From Udaeobacter sp046727935 (GTDB lineage: Bacteria > Verrucomicrobiota > Verrucomicrobiia > Chthoniobacterales > UBA10450): 64,000 nt of DNA. The stretch is from positions 1-64,000 of the forward strand of contig JBKPDP010000052.1 in the NCBI GenBank assembly GCA_046727935.1, read 5' to 3'. Below, one piece after another: positions 8,077 to 17,208 of this stretch; position 1 is the stretch's first letter, and every line of letters begins with the position of its first letter. The notes below the pieces were generated by a model. The model was not told the origin of the DNA. It did no database searches and saw only the letters and a list, made by a program, of their open reading frames with translations. The position numbers and the translations under genes are program-made.

Positions 8077-9467
8077 ATCCGCTTCCGCTTTCTCAGATTG
8101 CGCAACTGGCCGGCGGCTCGCTTTCCTCCGGAGACGGAACTGTTGTAATCGATAAGGTCGGCACGGATTCGCGCACGATTAAACGCGGTGAACTGTTCGT
8201 AGCGTTGCGCGGTGAAAACTTCGACGGACATAATTTCGTAGAAGCCGCTGCAACAACCGGCGCGGCTGGGGCCATAGTTGATTCCAATTGGAGAGGAAAG
8301 ATTCCGGAGAGTTTCGCGCTCATTCGCGCAAAAGACACTTTGCAGGCGTACCAACAGCTCGCTGCCAACTATCGAAAGACTCTCAAGTTAAATGTTGTCG
8401 CGATTACCGGAAGCAATGGCAAAACCAGCACGAAAGACTTCGCCGCAGCGGTTCTCGCCCGCCGGTTTCGAGTCACGAAAACGCAGGCAAATTTCAATAA
8501 CCACGTCGGTTTGCCTCGAACGATTCTGGAGGCCACGTCGCAGGATGAAGTCGCAGTTTGGGAAATCGGAATGAATCACCCCGGCGAAGTTGCCGCGCTG
8601 GCGAAAGTAGCTACGCCCGACGTAGGCATCATTACAAACATTGGTGTCGCGCATATCGAGTTTATGGGGTCGCGCGAAAGGATTGCGGAGGAGAAAGGCG
8701 CGCTTGCAGAAGCGGTTGGTGCCGAGGGAACGGTCATTTTGAACGCTGACGATCCATTTACCGAGCGGATTGCGGCTCGCACACGCGCCAAAGTGATTCT
8801 AGCTGGCACAACTGCTGGTACGATTCGCGCCGGTGAAATCAACCAGAGCGGAAGCGCAACAGATTTTACGATTCTCGAGGGTGCCCATCGCTGCCGGGCC
8901 CAGTTACCTGTGCCTGGTTTACATATGGTGCAGAACGCGCTGCTGGCGATCGCGGCCGGTCGTGTCTTTGGTCTTTCCTTGGAAGAATGCGCCGCCGGTC
9001 TGGTCGCTGCTCCGCTCACGAAAGCGCGTTTGCAAATCAGAGAGATTCACGGCGTGCAGTTTATTGATGACACTTACAACGCGAATCCCGATTCCATGAA
9101 AGCGGCATTGCGTACGCTGGTGGAACTGGATGCGGATGGAAAACGCATCGCTGTGCTCGGCGAAATGAAGGAACTTGGTTCCGAATCGGAGCTCGCCCAT
9201 CAGGAAGTAGGGGAAACCGCCGCGATGTTCGGGATCGATCGGCTCATTACGATCGGTGACATGGCTGAAGCCATTGCGCGGGCGGCGCGTGCTAGTGGCC
9301 TGGAAAACACGACGGCCGTGAGATCGACGAGGGAAGCCGCGGAGTTGTTAGGCCAAATTGCTGGGCCGGGCGATCTCATTCTGGTAAAGGGCAGCCGGTC
9401 CGCCCGCACTGAGCAAGTCATCGAGGCTTTTGGGCATCGTCAGTCGTCATTCGTCACTTCGCCATGA
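8073..9467 (+). CDS. murF: UDP-MurNAc-tripeptide:D-Ala-D-Ala ligase MurF
   Basis: 464 residues. It begins with the MurE/MurF N-terminal fold (DSRTIKRGELFVALRGENFDGH), has the ATP loop GSNGKTST near residue 113, the MurF-type NFNNHVGLP and EIGMNHPGEV motifs, and the C-terminal domain FIDDTYNANPDSMKAAL and GEMKELG. It adds D-Ala-D-Ala (from the ddl product further along this cluster) to the UDP-MurNAc-tripeptide. Coupled by 4-bp overlaps to both murE and mraY. Confidence 0.95.
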   Translation: MNPLPLSQIAQLAGGSLSSGDGTVVIDKVGTDSRTIKRGELFVALRGENFDGHNFVEAAATTGAAGAIVDSNWRGKIPESFALIRAKDTLQAYQQLAANYRKTLKLNVVAITGSNGKTSTKDFAAAVLARRFRVTKTQANFNNHVGLPRTILEATSQDEVAVWEIGMNHPGEVAALAKVATPDVGIITNIGVAHIEFMGSRERIAEEKGALAEAVGAEGTVILNADDPFTERIAARTRAKVILAGTTAGTIRAGEINQSGSATDFTILEGAHRCRAQLPVPGLHMVQNALLAIAAGRVFGLSLEECAAGLVAAPLTKARLQIREIHGVQFIDDTYNANPDSMKAALRTLVELDADGKRIAVLGEMKELGSESELAHQEVGETAAMFGIDRLITIGDMAEAIARAARASGLENTTAVRSTREAAELLGQIAGPGDLILVKGSRSARTEQVIEAFGHRQSSFVTSP

Positions 9468-10564
9468 TGTACTTCCTCCATCACCTGAGCGATCGGTTCA
9501 TCGGATTCAACGTTTTTCTTTATGTTACGTTCCGAGCTATTGCCGCGGCGGTGACAGCATTCCTTGTCACGTTGATTTTTGGGAACTTCATTATCCGAAG
9601 ACTCATCGCGCTGAAATTGGGACAACCGATTCGCAGTGCGGCGGAAGTTCACCGTCTCGCTGAACTACATGGCGGTAAACAGGGCACGCCCACGATGGGC
9701 GGCGTGCTGGTTATCGGCGCAGTCTTTGTGTCCAGTCTGATTTGGGCGCGCCTCGATAACCGGTTCGTTTGGCTGGTCCTCTTTTGCATGATTTATCTCG
9801 GTGCCCTCGGGTTCGCTGATGATTACCTCAAGGTGACGAAGAAGAAGTCCGATGGCATCAGCGGCCGGATCAAACTGCTTTTTCAGATCGCTCTTGCCGC
9901 AATTGTCACGGCCGTTTTTCTCACCAGCCCGTTGCTGGAAGTGCAGGCGCGTTCGCTCTACGTGCCGTTCGTTAAGGCGCCAGTCATTGGTAACATGGGC
10001 TGGTTTACCTTCGTATTTTTTCTTCTCGTCATCGTAGGTTCCTCGAATGCCGTAAATCTCACCGACGGACTCGATGGCCTGGCGATTGGTTGCACCATTA
10101 CCGTGGCGTTTGCATATGCTCTGCTCTCTTACGCGGCTGGGAATTTCCGAATCGCTGAATATTTACAGGTCCCGTTTTATCCATTTGCCGGAGAACTAAC
10201 TGTCGTCTGCTCCGCACTGATCGGCGCGGGTCTGGGCTTCCTCTGGTTTAATTGTTTTCCAGCGAAGGTTTTTATGGGCGATACCGGGTCGCTCGCTATT
10301 GGCGGCATGATTGGCGTCGTGGCGATCTGTTGCAAGCAGGAGCTGCTCTTAGTTGTCGTAGGCGGTGTTTTCGTAATCGAAGCCGTCTCGGTGATTTTGC
10401 AGGTGATGAGTTTCAAACTGACGGGCAAACGGATTTTCGTCATGTCTCCGCTTCATCATCACTTCGAATTGACTGGCTGGAAGGAAAATACGGTCATCGT
10501 TCGGTTTTGGATTCTCTCAATCATCTTCGCGTTGCTTGGGTTGGCGACCCTGAAACTGAGGTAA
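9464..10564 (+). CDS. mraY: Phospho-MurNAc-pentapeptide transferase MraY
   Basis: 366 residues and about ten membrane segments. MraY signatures are present: GKQGTPTMGG in the first cytoplasmic loop, FADDYLKV, NLTDGLDGLA, MGDTGSLAIGG and the His-rich SPLHHHFELTGW. The enzyme transfers phospho-MurNAc-pentapeptide to undecaprenyl phosphate to make lipid I at the inner membrane. The ATG overlaps the murF stop; a second in-frame Met follows at once (9467). Three bases separate it from murD. Confidence 0.96.
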   Translation: MMYFLHHLSDRFIGFNVFLYVTFRAIAAAVTAFLVTLIFGNFIIRRLIALKLGQPIRSAAEVHRLAELHGGKQGTPTMGGVLVIGAVFVSSLIWARLDNRFVWLVLFCMIYLGALGFADDYLKVTKKKSDGISGRIKLLFQIALAAIVTAVFLTSPLLEVQARSLYVPFVKAPVIGNMGWFTFVFFLLVIVGSSNAVNLTDGLDGLAIGCTITVAFAYALLSYAAGNFRIAEYLQVPFYPFAGELTVVCSALIGAGLGFLWFNCFPAKVFMGDTGSLAIGGMIGVVAICCKQELLLVVVGGVFVIEAVSVILQVMSFKLTGKRIFVMSPLHHHFELTGWKENTVIVRFWILSIIFALLGLATLKLR

Positions 10565-10567
10565 AAC

Positions 10568-11902
10568 GTGCGCTACAAGAATCAAAATATTGCCGTTCTT
10601 GGAGCAGGATTGAGTGGGAGCGCCGCTGCGCTGCTGCTCAGATCGGAGGGCGCGCAGGTTACAGTGCTCGATAGTGCCGAGGAAAAGAATTTACTTAAAT
10701 CAACCATCGACAATCTGCGGGCGCACGATGTGCGCGTAATTTGCGGGACGACCGCCGACGAAGACTCATCTACTTATCAAATGGCGGTCTTAAGTCCGGG
10801 GATCGATCCGGCTTCTCGGCTGGCGCGTAATTTCTCATCGCGCGGACTTGATATCATCGGCGAGCTCGAACTGGGTTGGCGCTTTTGCGAAATTCCGGTC
10901 ATCGCTGTCACCGGGACGAACGGCAAAACCACAACGACGGAATTGCTCGCGCAGATGTTGAATGCCTGTGGCCAGCGAACGATTGCCTGCGGAAATATTG
11001 GGAAACCGCTTTCCGAAGTGGCGTGCGAGAAGCAGCCATACGACGTGCTCACTGTCGAGGTGAGCTCGTTCCAATTGGAAACGATTCGCTCCTTTCACCC
11101 ATCCATTAGTCTCTGGCTCAACTTCGCTCCGGACCATCTCGATCGTTATCGCTCGGTGGCGGAATATCGCGCGGCCAAGCTGCGCATTTTTGAAAATCAA
11201 ACCGATGCCGATGTAGCTGTCGTCAATGCCATCGAAAAAATACCGAATATCCATACCCGTACGATCACGTTTAGCGCTTACGCCAATCGGGCAGACTTCC
11301 GAGTCTCAGAAGGAGCGATTCTTTACCGCGACGAATCAGTTCTGCGATTGGCGGACCTCAGGTTGCGTGGCTTGCATAACATCGAGAATTTGATGGCGAC
11401 CCTTGCCGTCGGCATGGCGCGCGGATTGTCGTTCCAGGCGATGGTGCCACCGCTCTGTGCTTATGAGCCCCGTCCGCATCGATGCGAGTTTATACGCGAA
11501 GTCGACGGCGTCGCCTATATGAACGATTCCAAGGCGACCAACCTCGACGCAGTGGACAAGGCGTTGCGCGCGCAAAGCAAGCCGGTCGTCCTAATCGCCG
11601 GCGGCAAGGACAAAGGATTTACCTTTGATCCGCTTAGATCTCTTGTGAAGGAGAAGGTCAGATCAACGATTTTGATCGGCGAAATGGCCGAAAGCATCAG
11701 GCGCTCCTGGGCTGGCGCGGTCAAATCCGAGATCGCAAGCTCGCTGGCGGATGCAGTTGAACGCGCACATACCAGCGCAAAACCCGGGGAAATCGTTCTT
11801 TTTTCTCCGGGCACGTCGTCGTTCGACATGTTCAAAAGCTACGTAGATCGGGGTGATCAATTTCGCGCGCTCGTGCAAGCTCTGCCCCAAACCAACCGAT
11901 GA
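10568..11902 (+). CDS. murD: UDP-MurNAc-L-alanine:D-glutamate ligase MurD
   Basis: 444 residues from a GTG start. The N-terminal Rossmann-like domain (IAVLGAGLSGSAAALLL) binds the UDP part; the ATP loop GTNGKTTTTE is near residue 120; then the LNFAPDHLDRY and NDSKATNLDAV motifs of MurD and the C-terminal PVVLIAGGKDKG. Adds D-glutamate in the cytoplasm. The gene ends in an ATGA overlap with an unusual LysM-protein gene. Confidence 0.95.
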   Translation: MRYKNQNIAVLGAGLSGSAAALLLRSEGAQVTVLDSAEEKNLLKSTIDNLRAHDVRVICGTTADEDSSTYQMAVLSPGIDPASRLARNFSSRGLDIIGELELGWRFCEIPVIAVTGTNGKTTTTELLAQMLNACGQRTIACGNIGKPLSEVACEKQPYDVLTVEVSSFQLETIRSFHPSISLWLNFAPDHLDRYRSVAEYRAAKLRIFENQTDADVAVVNAIEKIPNIHTRTITFSAYANRADFRVSEGAILYRDESVLRLADLRLRGLHNIENLMATLAVGMARGLSFQAMVPPLCAYEPRPHRCEFIREVDGVAYMNDSKATNLDAVDKALRAQSKPVVLIAGGKDKGFTFDPLRSLVKEKVRSTILIGEMAESIRRSWAGAVKSEIASSLADAVERAHTSAKPGEIVLFSPGTSSFDMFKSYVDRGDQFRALVQALPQTNR

Positions 11903-12570
11903 AAATCCCGCGCCTCCTCAGACGTAACAAACTCTGGGCCGCGACCGCGCGTCGCTCCTCCGCAGCGTCTGCTGGAATGGACTTTGAAGAAATGCCGGAA
12001 CCGAACATGAAATTGTCGCGGGCGCTACTGATTGTCTTGGTTCTTCACATAGTAGCCGTGTCGGGAATCATCGCATTCAACGCGATCAAAACACGGGAGA
12101 GTTCGTTTGTGCCGGCGGCCCCGGTAAACACGGAGCCTAGACCACCTGACACGGTGGGCGCAGCAATTCACACTGATGGCGCCAAGCCGCAAACTGCGGT
12201 GGCGCAAAAGGAGAATGTGTCCCGCGAAGATCCAAAGCCTTCACATTCGCCTTCGAAACCATCTTCAAAAGACGACCACGCGAAGGCACCCTCCTTCGCC
12301 AAGGCTACGGCGGGCAAGCCTCTATCTTCTGGAAAAACTTACGTTGTGAAAAAAGGCGATAATCCGGTGACGATCGCAAAAAAACTAAAGGTCTCTTATG
12401 ACGATCTGATCGCGCTCAACCATATCGAGGATCCGCGCAAATTACGGATTGGCCAAAAACTGTTAATTCCCAAGACAACTAAGCCAAAAACGACGAACGG
12501 AAAAGCAGCGGACCCCAAAGAGAAGAAAAATGAAGTGCGCCACGCAAAGCAGCAAGCGGGCTCGACATGA
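11899..12570 (+). CDS. Membrane-anchored LysM protein encoded inside the dcw cluster
   Basis: 223 residues: basic cytoplasmic N-terminus, one membrane segment (about 40-62), a Pro/Lys/Ser-rich periplasmic linker (about 65-150) and a single C-terminal LysM domain (about 150-193; YVVKKGDNPVTIAKKL, then LRIGQKLLIP). LysM binds N-acetylglucosamine-containing glycan, so the protein probably tethers the membrane to peptidoglycan. ATGA overlaps on both sides (murD, ftsW) mean it is co-translated with division genes; its topology recalls FtsN-like proteins, but that is inference. The linker includes SFAKATAGKP, encoded by a dispersed repeat (12292-12320). Confidence 0.8.
   Translation: MKIPRLLRRNKLWAATARRSSAASAGMDFEEMPEPNMKLSRALLIVLVLHIVAVSGIIAFNAIKTRESSFVPAAPVNTEPRPPDTVGAAIHTDGAKPQTAVAQKENVSREDPKPSHSPSKPSSKDDHAKAPSFAKATAGKPLSSGKTYVVKKGDNPVTIAKKLKVSYDDLIALNHIEDPRKLRIGQKLLIPKTTKPKTTNGKAADPKEKKNEVRHAKQQAGST
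12292..12320 (+). repeat. Dispersed 'CCTTCGCCAAGGCTACGGCGGGCAAG'-type repeat, in frame inside the LysM gene
   Basis: The stretch CTTCGCCAAGGCTACGGCGG and its flanks recur in near-identical form at 19132-19157 inside ftsQ and, inverted, at 52230-52258 between genes. Here it is read in frame as SFAKATAGKP in a low-complexity linker. Seen directly in the sequence. Confidence 0.6.
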
Positions 12571-13715
12571 CCATGCACCGTAAGAGCGCCTATATCCTTT
12601 TTCTCGCAGTGCTGGGCCTTCTCGTTATCGGGATTGTCATGCTCTTTAGTACCAGCGCGTTTGCGCGCGATAGTCACGGAGACGTCTATTTTTTCATCAG
12701 ACGGCAGGCGATTTGGTTCGGGATTGGCCTTGCGGTCTGCGTCCTTGCCGCGCTGATAGATTATCACTTTTGGCAGCGCACATGGTGGCTGTGGTTTGCG
12801 CTGGCGATCGTGGCTTTATCCCTTTGCTATTTTCCGCACATCGGGATGCGCCTTAACGGATCGCGCCGTTGGATCGGCATCGGCCCGGTAACTTTTCAGC
12901 CCTCGGAACTCGCGAAGCTGGCGGTAATTGTTTTCCTCGCTGCCTGGTTTGCGCGACGCGAAGAAGGAGGACGCAATGTCCTCTCTGGACTTATTCTTCC
13001 GCTTGCAATCGTTAGCCTCCCAGCGGGGCTTGTTCTGGGAGAAGTCGATCTGGGAACGACGGCTCTGCTGGGAACAACCGCATTTGTTGTCATGTTCGTT
13101 GCCGGAGCGAATCCATTGTGGCTCGGCATCATATCGTTCGTCGGTCTTGGCACGCTTCTGATCGTTGCCAGCCGAATTTCTGAGCGAATGGGACGGCTCT
13201 CCGCTTTTCTTCATCCGCAGAACTACAAGGAGGACGCTGGCTTGCAGCAGTTGCAGGCGTTGATCGCCTGGGGGAGCGGCGGAATGGAAGGACTCGGCCT
13301 GGGTAATGGTCGCCAAAAGATGCTTTATCTGCCGTACGCGCACACCGATTTCATTTTTCCAATTATTGGCGAAGAGCTAGGTCTGCGGTTCAGTCTGCTC
13401 GTGATCTTTTTGTTCGTGGTCATCATTGTTTGCGGCGTCATGATCGCGTTGCACGCCAAGGATCGGTTCGGGTTGCTTCTGGGCTGTGGCGTTGTTTCGC
13501 TGCTGGCTCTGCAGGCCGCAGCCAATATCGGTGTGACCACGTCGCTCCTGCCGAACAAAGGGCTGCCGCTGCCGTTTATTAGTTATGGTGGTTCGAACCT
13601 GGTCGCATGCATGTTTGGCGTCGGTTTGTTACTGAACATATATCGGCAGGGCATTCTTGAGCCGCCGCAGAAGAAACCTGTGGCCATGCGGGTCCGAGTA
13701 ACGCCACGTATTTAG
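12567..13715 (+). CDS. ftsW: Lipid II polymerase / division protein FtsW
   Basis: 382 residues with about ten membrane segments, SEDS family. Signature regions: TFQPSELAKLAVIVFLAAW, the long periplasmic-loop region around QQLQALIAWGSGGMEGLGLGNG with the conserved KMLYLPYAHTDFIF, and GLPLPFISYGGSN near the C-terminus. SEDS proteins polymerise glycan strands together with a class B PBP, here the FtsI encoded upstream. 4-bp overlap with the LysM gene. Confidence 0.94.
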   Translation: MTMHRKSAYILFLAVLGLLVIGIVMLFSTSAFARDSHGDVYFFIRRQAIWFGIGLAVCVLAALIDYHFWQRTWWLWFALAIVALSLCYFPHIGMRLNGSRRWIGIGPVTFQPSELAKLAVIVFLAAWFARREEGGRNVLSGLILPLAIVSLPAGLVLGEVDLGTTALLGTTAFVVMFVAGANPLWLGIISFVGLGTLLIVASRISERMGRLSAFLHPQNYKEDAGLQQLQALIAWGSGGMEGLGLGNGRQKMLYLPYAHTDFIFPIIGEELGLRFSLLVIFLFVVIIVCGVMIALHAKDRFGLLLGCGVVSLLALQAAANIGVTTSLLPNKGLPLPFISYGGSNLVACMFGVGLLLNIYRQGILEPPQKKPVAMRVRVTPRI

Positions 13716-13775
13716 CGCCAATGAATTCAATAGATTGTATAAGTCGTATGAGTCGGAGGTGAAGGATCAGATCTT

Positions 13776-14873
13776 ATGAATGCAGTGATCGCATGCGGAG
13801 GAACTGGCGGACATCTTTTTCCCGGCATCGCCGTGGCAGAAGTGCTGCGCAACCGTGGCCACGAAGTAATGCTGTTAGTTTCCGAGAAAGACATTGACGC
13901 TCTGGCGCTCTCCGGTCGCGGAAGTTTCCGGGTGGAAAAATTGCCCACGGTGGGATTGCCGTCGCCATTTTCCCCGGCGTTCTTTGGTTTCATTCGCCGC
14001 TTTTATGAAAGCTTGGCGCTTTGTCGATCCATCTACCGTACATTCAAGCCCCAGGTCGTTCTGGGCATGGGCGGGTTCACTTCCACTGCGCCGGTCTTGG
14101 CCGGCCGGATACGTGGTATTCCCACCTTTATTCACGAATCCAACGCTGTCCCTGGCAAAGCGAACCGCCTGACAGCGCGGGTGGTGCGCGCGGTCATGCT
14201 AGGCTTCAAAGAATGCGCGCCTTTTTTTCCAAGGACCGATACAGAAGTAACCGGCACGCCGGTCCGGACCGAACTGGTTCGTTTGGATCGACAAATGGCG
14301 CGTCAAAAACTTGGGCTCCGCGAGGATCTCATCACGCTGCTTGTGATGGGAGGCAGCCAGGGCGCCAGCGGAATTAATCAGGCGATGATTAAAGCGCTGC
14401 CGTTTTTGCGGGGCGTTCGGCTGCAAGTGATTCACCTTTCCGGCGCACGCGATGAACGTCTGGTTGCAGACAATTATCGCCGCGAAAATGTTCCCGCCCA
14501 CATCGCTGCCTTCCATCATCGAATGGAAGAAGTTTACAGCGCAGCCGATCTCGTTGTTGCGCGCGCGGGCGCGGCTAGTCTTGCGGAATTCGCCACTTTT
14601 TCGTTGCCCGGCATCCTGATTCCATTTCCCTATGCGACCAATGATCATCAGACCCGTAACGCGGAGATCTATGCTCGCGCTCAGGCAGCGATTCTCCTGA
14701 AGGAGTCAGAACTCTCGGGCGAATTACTCGCGCGCAAAATTCGAGAGTTGATCGAGGATCCGGAGCGAATTCGACAAATGGCTGCGAATTGCTCTCGCCT
14801 GGCACCGAAGGATGCGGCCGGGCATGTAGCCACGACGATGGAGAGATATACAACTCATGAAGCCCGTTTCTGA
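13776..14873 (+). CDS. murG: UDP-GlcNAc:lipid I N-acetylglucosaminyltransferase MurG
   Basis: 365 residues, GT28 family. N-terminal glycine-rich loop GGTGGHLFPGIAVAE, then GMGGFTSTAPVLAG and HESNAVPGKANR; the second domain has VMGGSQGASGIN and the sugar-nucleotide-binding RAGAASLAEFATFSLPGILIPFPYA. It converts lipid I to lipid II on the inner face of the membrane. A 60-bp gap separates it from ftsW; its 3' end overlaps the start of murC/murB by 17 bp. Confidence 0.95.
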   Translation: MNAVIACGGTGGHLFPGIAVAEVLRNRGHEVMLLVSEKDIDALALSGRGSFRVEKLPTVGLPSPFSPAFFGFIRRFYESLALCRSIYRTFKPQVVLGMGGFTSTAPVLAGRIRGIPTFIHESNAVPGKANRLTARVVRAVMLGFKECAPFFPRTDTEVTGTPVRTELVRLDRQMARQKLGLREDLITLLVMGGSQGASGINQAMIKALPFLRGVRLQVIHLSGARDERLVADNYRRENVPAHIAAFHHRMEEVYSAADLVVARAGAASLAEFATFSLPGILIPFPYATNDHQTRNAEIYARAQAAILLKESELSGELLARKIRELIEDPERIRQMAANCSRLAPKDAAGHVATTMERYTTHEARF

Positions 14874-17208
14874 AGATCGCAGTGTGCCCGGCCCGCCTCC
14901 GGTCGCCGCGAGCGGTCGCACTCTACCGCTCGATCTGTCTGGGTTTCTGACGCGCGAGCAGCACCGAATTCATCTTGTTGGCGTCGCGGGAAGTGGGATG
15001 AGCGGTATCGCCGCGCTTTTGATCGAACTTGGGCACACCGTCAGCGGCTCGGACAAAGTTAGTACGATGGAAACGAATCGATTGCGGCGACTCGGTTTGC
15101 GTTTTCGTGGGCAACATCGCTCGGAGGACGCCGGGATCGCTGATCTCGTTGTCTTTTCTTCTGCAATCAGGAACGACAACCCAATTCTTGTTAAGGCGCG
15201 CGATTGCGGAAAACCGATCGTTCGCCGCGCCGAAGCGTTGGCCGCAATCATGCGCGGCAAGCGCGGCATTATCATCGCTGGAATGCACGGCAAAACGACG
15301 ACCTCTGCCATGACAGCCCACGTTTTGCGCGAAGGCGGGCTGCATCCGTCACATTACGTCGGCGCCGAGATTCCAATTCTCGGAATGAACGCGCACTGGG
15401 ACTCGCGCGGCGAATATTTCGTCGCCGAAGGAGATGAGAGCGACGGCACCATCGCGCTATTTCAGCCCGAGCACACGCTGATTCTGAATATCGAGGAGGA
15501 GCACCTCGATTTTTATGCTGATCTTGCCGCTATCGAAAAGGTTTTCGCTCAACTGATCACGCAAACCACTGGCAAAGTCCTTCATAATATCGACGACAAA
15601 CATGCCGCCCGCTTGTGTCGATCTTTCAAGAATGGAATTTGCTACGGTTTCGCCGATGAAGCCGATTATCGCGCCGTCAATATTCGGCTGAAGGATTTTG
15701 GTTCGACGTTCCTGGTCAATCATCGGGGGCAAGAATTCGGCGAAGCGATTTTGAACGTGCCCGGTGAACATAACGTCCACAACGCGCTGGGAGTGATCGC
15801 ACTCGCGTCAGAGCTCGGCGTTGCGTTTGAGAAAATAGCTAAATCGCTGGCGAAGTTCGAGCACGCGCGGCGCCGGTTCGAAATCAAATACGACAGCCCA
15901 CGGTTTCTTCTGGTGGACGATTATGGGCATCATCCGACGGAAATCCGCGCCACGCTCAAGACGGCGAAATCGATCGGGCGCAAACGCGTGCTGGCCATGT
16001 TTCAGCCGCACCGTTATTCGCGCACGAAAGCGTTGCGGAAGGAATTTGGTCGCGCGTTTGACGATGCGGACTGCGTGGTAGTGACGGATGTTTATGGATC
16101 GAACGAAGCGTCGATCCCTGGAGTGACCGGACAAATGATCGCAGATGAAATCGTGGCCCATGGACATCGCGGCGTCAGTTACGAGCCCCGTTTGGAACAG
16201 GTGCATCGGGCTGTAGGAAACGTGCTCGAGTCGGGCGATCTCGTTTTGAGTCTCGGTGCCGGAAACATTCACGAGCAATTATCTGTTCTCGCTGCCGACC
16301 TGGTGATTGCGGAAAAATTGAAAGCAATCGTGGGCGAAGACGGCGAGGTGCGTCTCTACGAGCCGCTCTCGAAGCACACTACCCTGCGCGTAGGCGGCCC
16401 GGCGCAATTTTGGGTCGAGCCGGGGGATGAGAAAGCGTTCGCCGAATTAATTCGGTTTTGCCGGGACGAAAACCTACCGCTCTTCGTGATGGGTCGCGGA
16501 TCGAATCTTCTTGTTCGCGATGGCGGTATTCGCGGCGTGGTCGTTCATCCGTGCGGTGGCGAATTCGACAAGATCGAGATCAACGGCGCCGAGATCGCCG
16601 CAGGTGTTGGGGCGAAATTAAAAGAAGTGGCTTACGCGGGCAAAGCGGCCGGCATCGGCGGGTTGGAGTGGATGGAAGGAATTCCAGGCGCGGTTGGTGG
16701 TGGCTTGCGCATGAACGCGGGCGCGATGGGCGCGCAAACTTTCGAGAACGTCGTGCGCGTTCGCTATCTCGATGCTAATGGCGAGGCGCACACAAAGACA
16801 CGGGATGAGCTGGAAGTGTATTACCGCAATTTCCCGTTGCTAGAGAAAAATTTTGCAGTGTCCGCCGTTTTTCGGGGCGAGCCTGCGCCGCTCGAAGAAA
16901 TCGTGCGCAAACTGCAAGCGTCGCAGGAGAAACGGCGCACATCGCAACCGGCAGCGAAAAGCGCGGGCTGCATTTTCAAAAATCCTGATTCATGTCCTGC
17001 GGGGAAATTGGTTGACGAGTTGGGATTGAAAAATTCGCGTGTCGGAAAAGCGCGGGTATCGGACGTGCACGGCAATTTTATTGTCAATGACGGCGGCGCG
17101 ACGGCGGCAGAAATGCTGGAGTTAATCGAAAAAATCAAGGCGACTGCGCGGGCCAAGCGCGGAATCGAGCTGGAGACCGAAGTGCAAATCGTGGGAGAGC
17201 CGGGGTGA
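14857..17208 (+). CDS. murC/murB: MurC-MurB fusion: UDP-MurNAc:L-alanine ligase / UDP-enolpyruvyl-GlcNAc reductase
   Basis: One 783-residue frame. Residues about 30-480 are MurC: HLVGVAGSGMSGIA, ATP loop GMHGKTTTSAM, NIEEEHLDFY, DDYGHHPTEI and LGAGNIHE. Residues about 490-783 are MurB: LRVGGPAQFWV, GRGSNLLVRDGG for FAD binding, IPGAVGGGLRMNAGAMG, and SAGCIFKNP, where Cys stands at the usual catalytic Ser position. MurB acts one step before MurC, so the fusion joins consecutive enzymes in reverse order. No internal stop or frameshift. Overlaps murG (17 bp) and ddl (4 bp). Confidence 0.95.
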   Translation: MKPVSEDRSVPGPPPVAASGRTLPLDLSGFLTREQHRIHLVGVAGSGMSGIAALLIELGHTVSGSDKVSTMETNRLRRLGLRFRGQHRSEDAGIADLVVFSSAIRNDNPILVKARDCGKPIVRRAEALAAIMRGKRGIIIAGMHGKTTTSAMTAHVLREGGLHPSHYVGAEIPILGMNAHWDSRGEYFVAEGDESDGTIALFQPEHTLILNIEEEHLDFYADLAAIEKVFAQLITQTTGKVLHNIDDKHAARLCRSFKNGICYGFADEADYRAVNIRLKDFGSTFLVNHRGQEFGEAILNVPGEHNVHNALGVIALASELGVAFEKIAKSLAKFEHARRRFEIKYDSPRFLLVDDYGHHPTEIRATLKTAKSIGRKRVLAMFQPHRYSRTKALRKEFGRAFDDADCVVVTDVYGSNEASIPGVTGQMIADEIVAHGHRGVSYEPRLEQVHRAVGNVLESGDLVLSLGAGNIHEQLSVLAADLVIAEKLKAIVGEDGEVRLYEPLSKHTTLRVGGPAQFWVEPGDEKAFAELIRFCRDENLPLFVMGRGSNLLVRDGGIRGVVVHPCGGEFDKIEINGAEIAAGVGAKLKEVAYAGKAAGIGGLEWMEGIPGAVGGGLRMNAGAMGAQTFENVVRVRYLDANGEAHTKTRDELEVYYRNFPLLEKNFAVSAVFRGEPAPLEEIVRKLQASQEKRRTSQPAAKSAGCIFKNPDSCPAGKLVDELGLKNSRVGKARVSDVHGNFIVNDGGATAAEMLELIEKIKATARAKRGIELETEVQIVGEPG

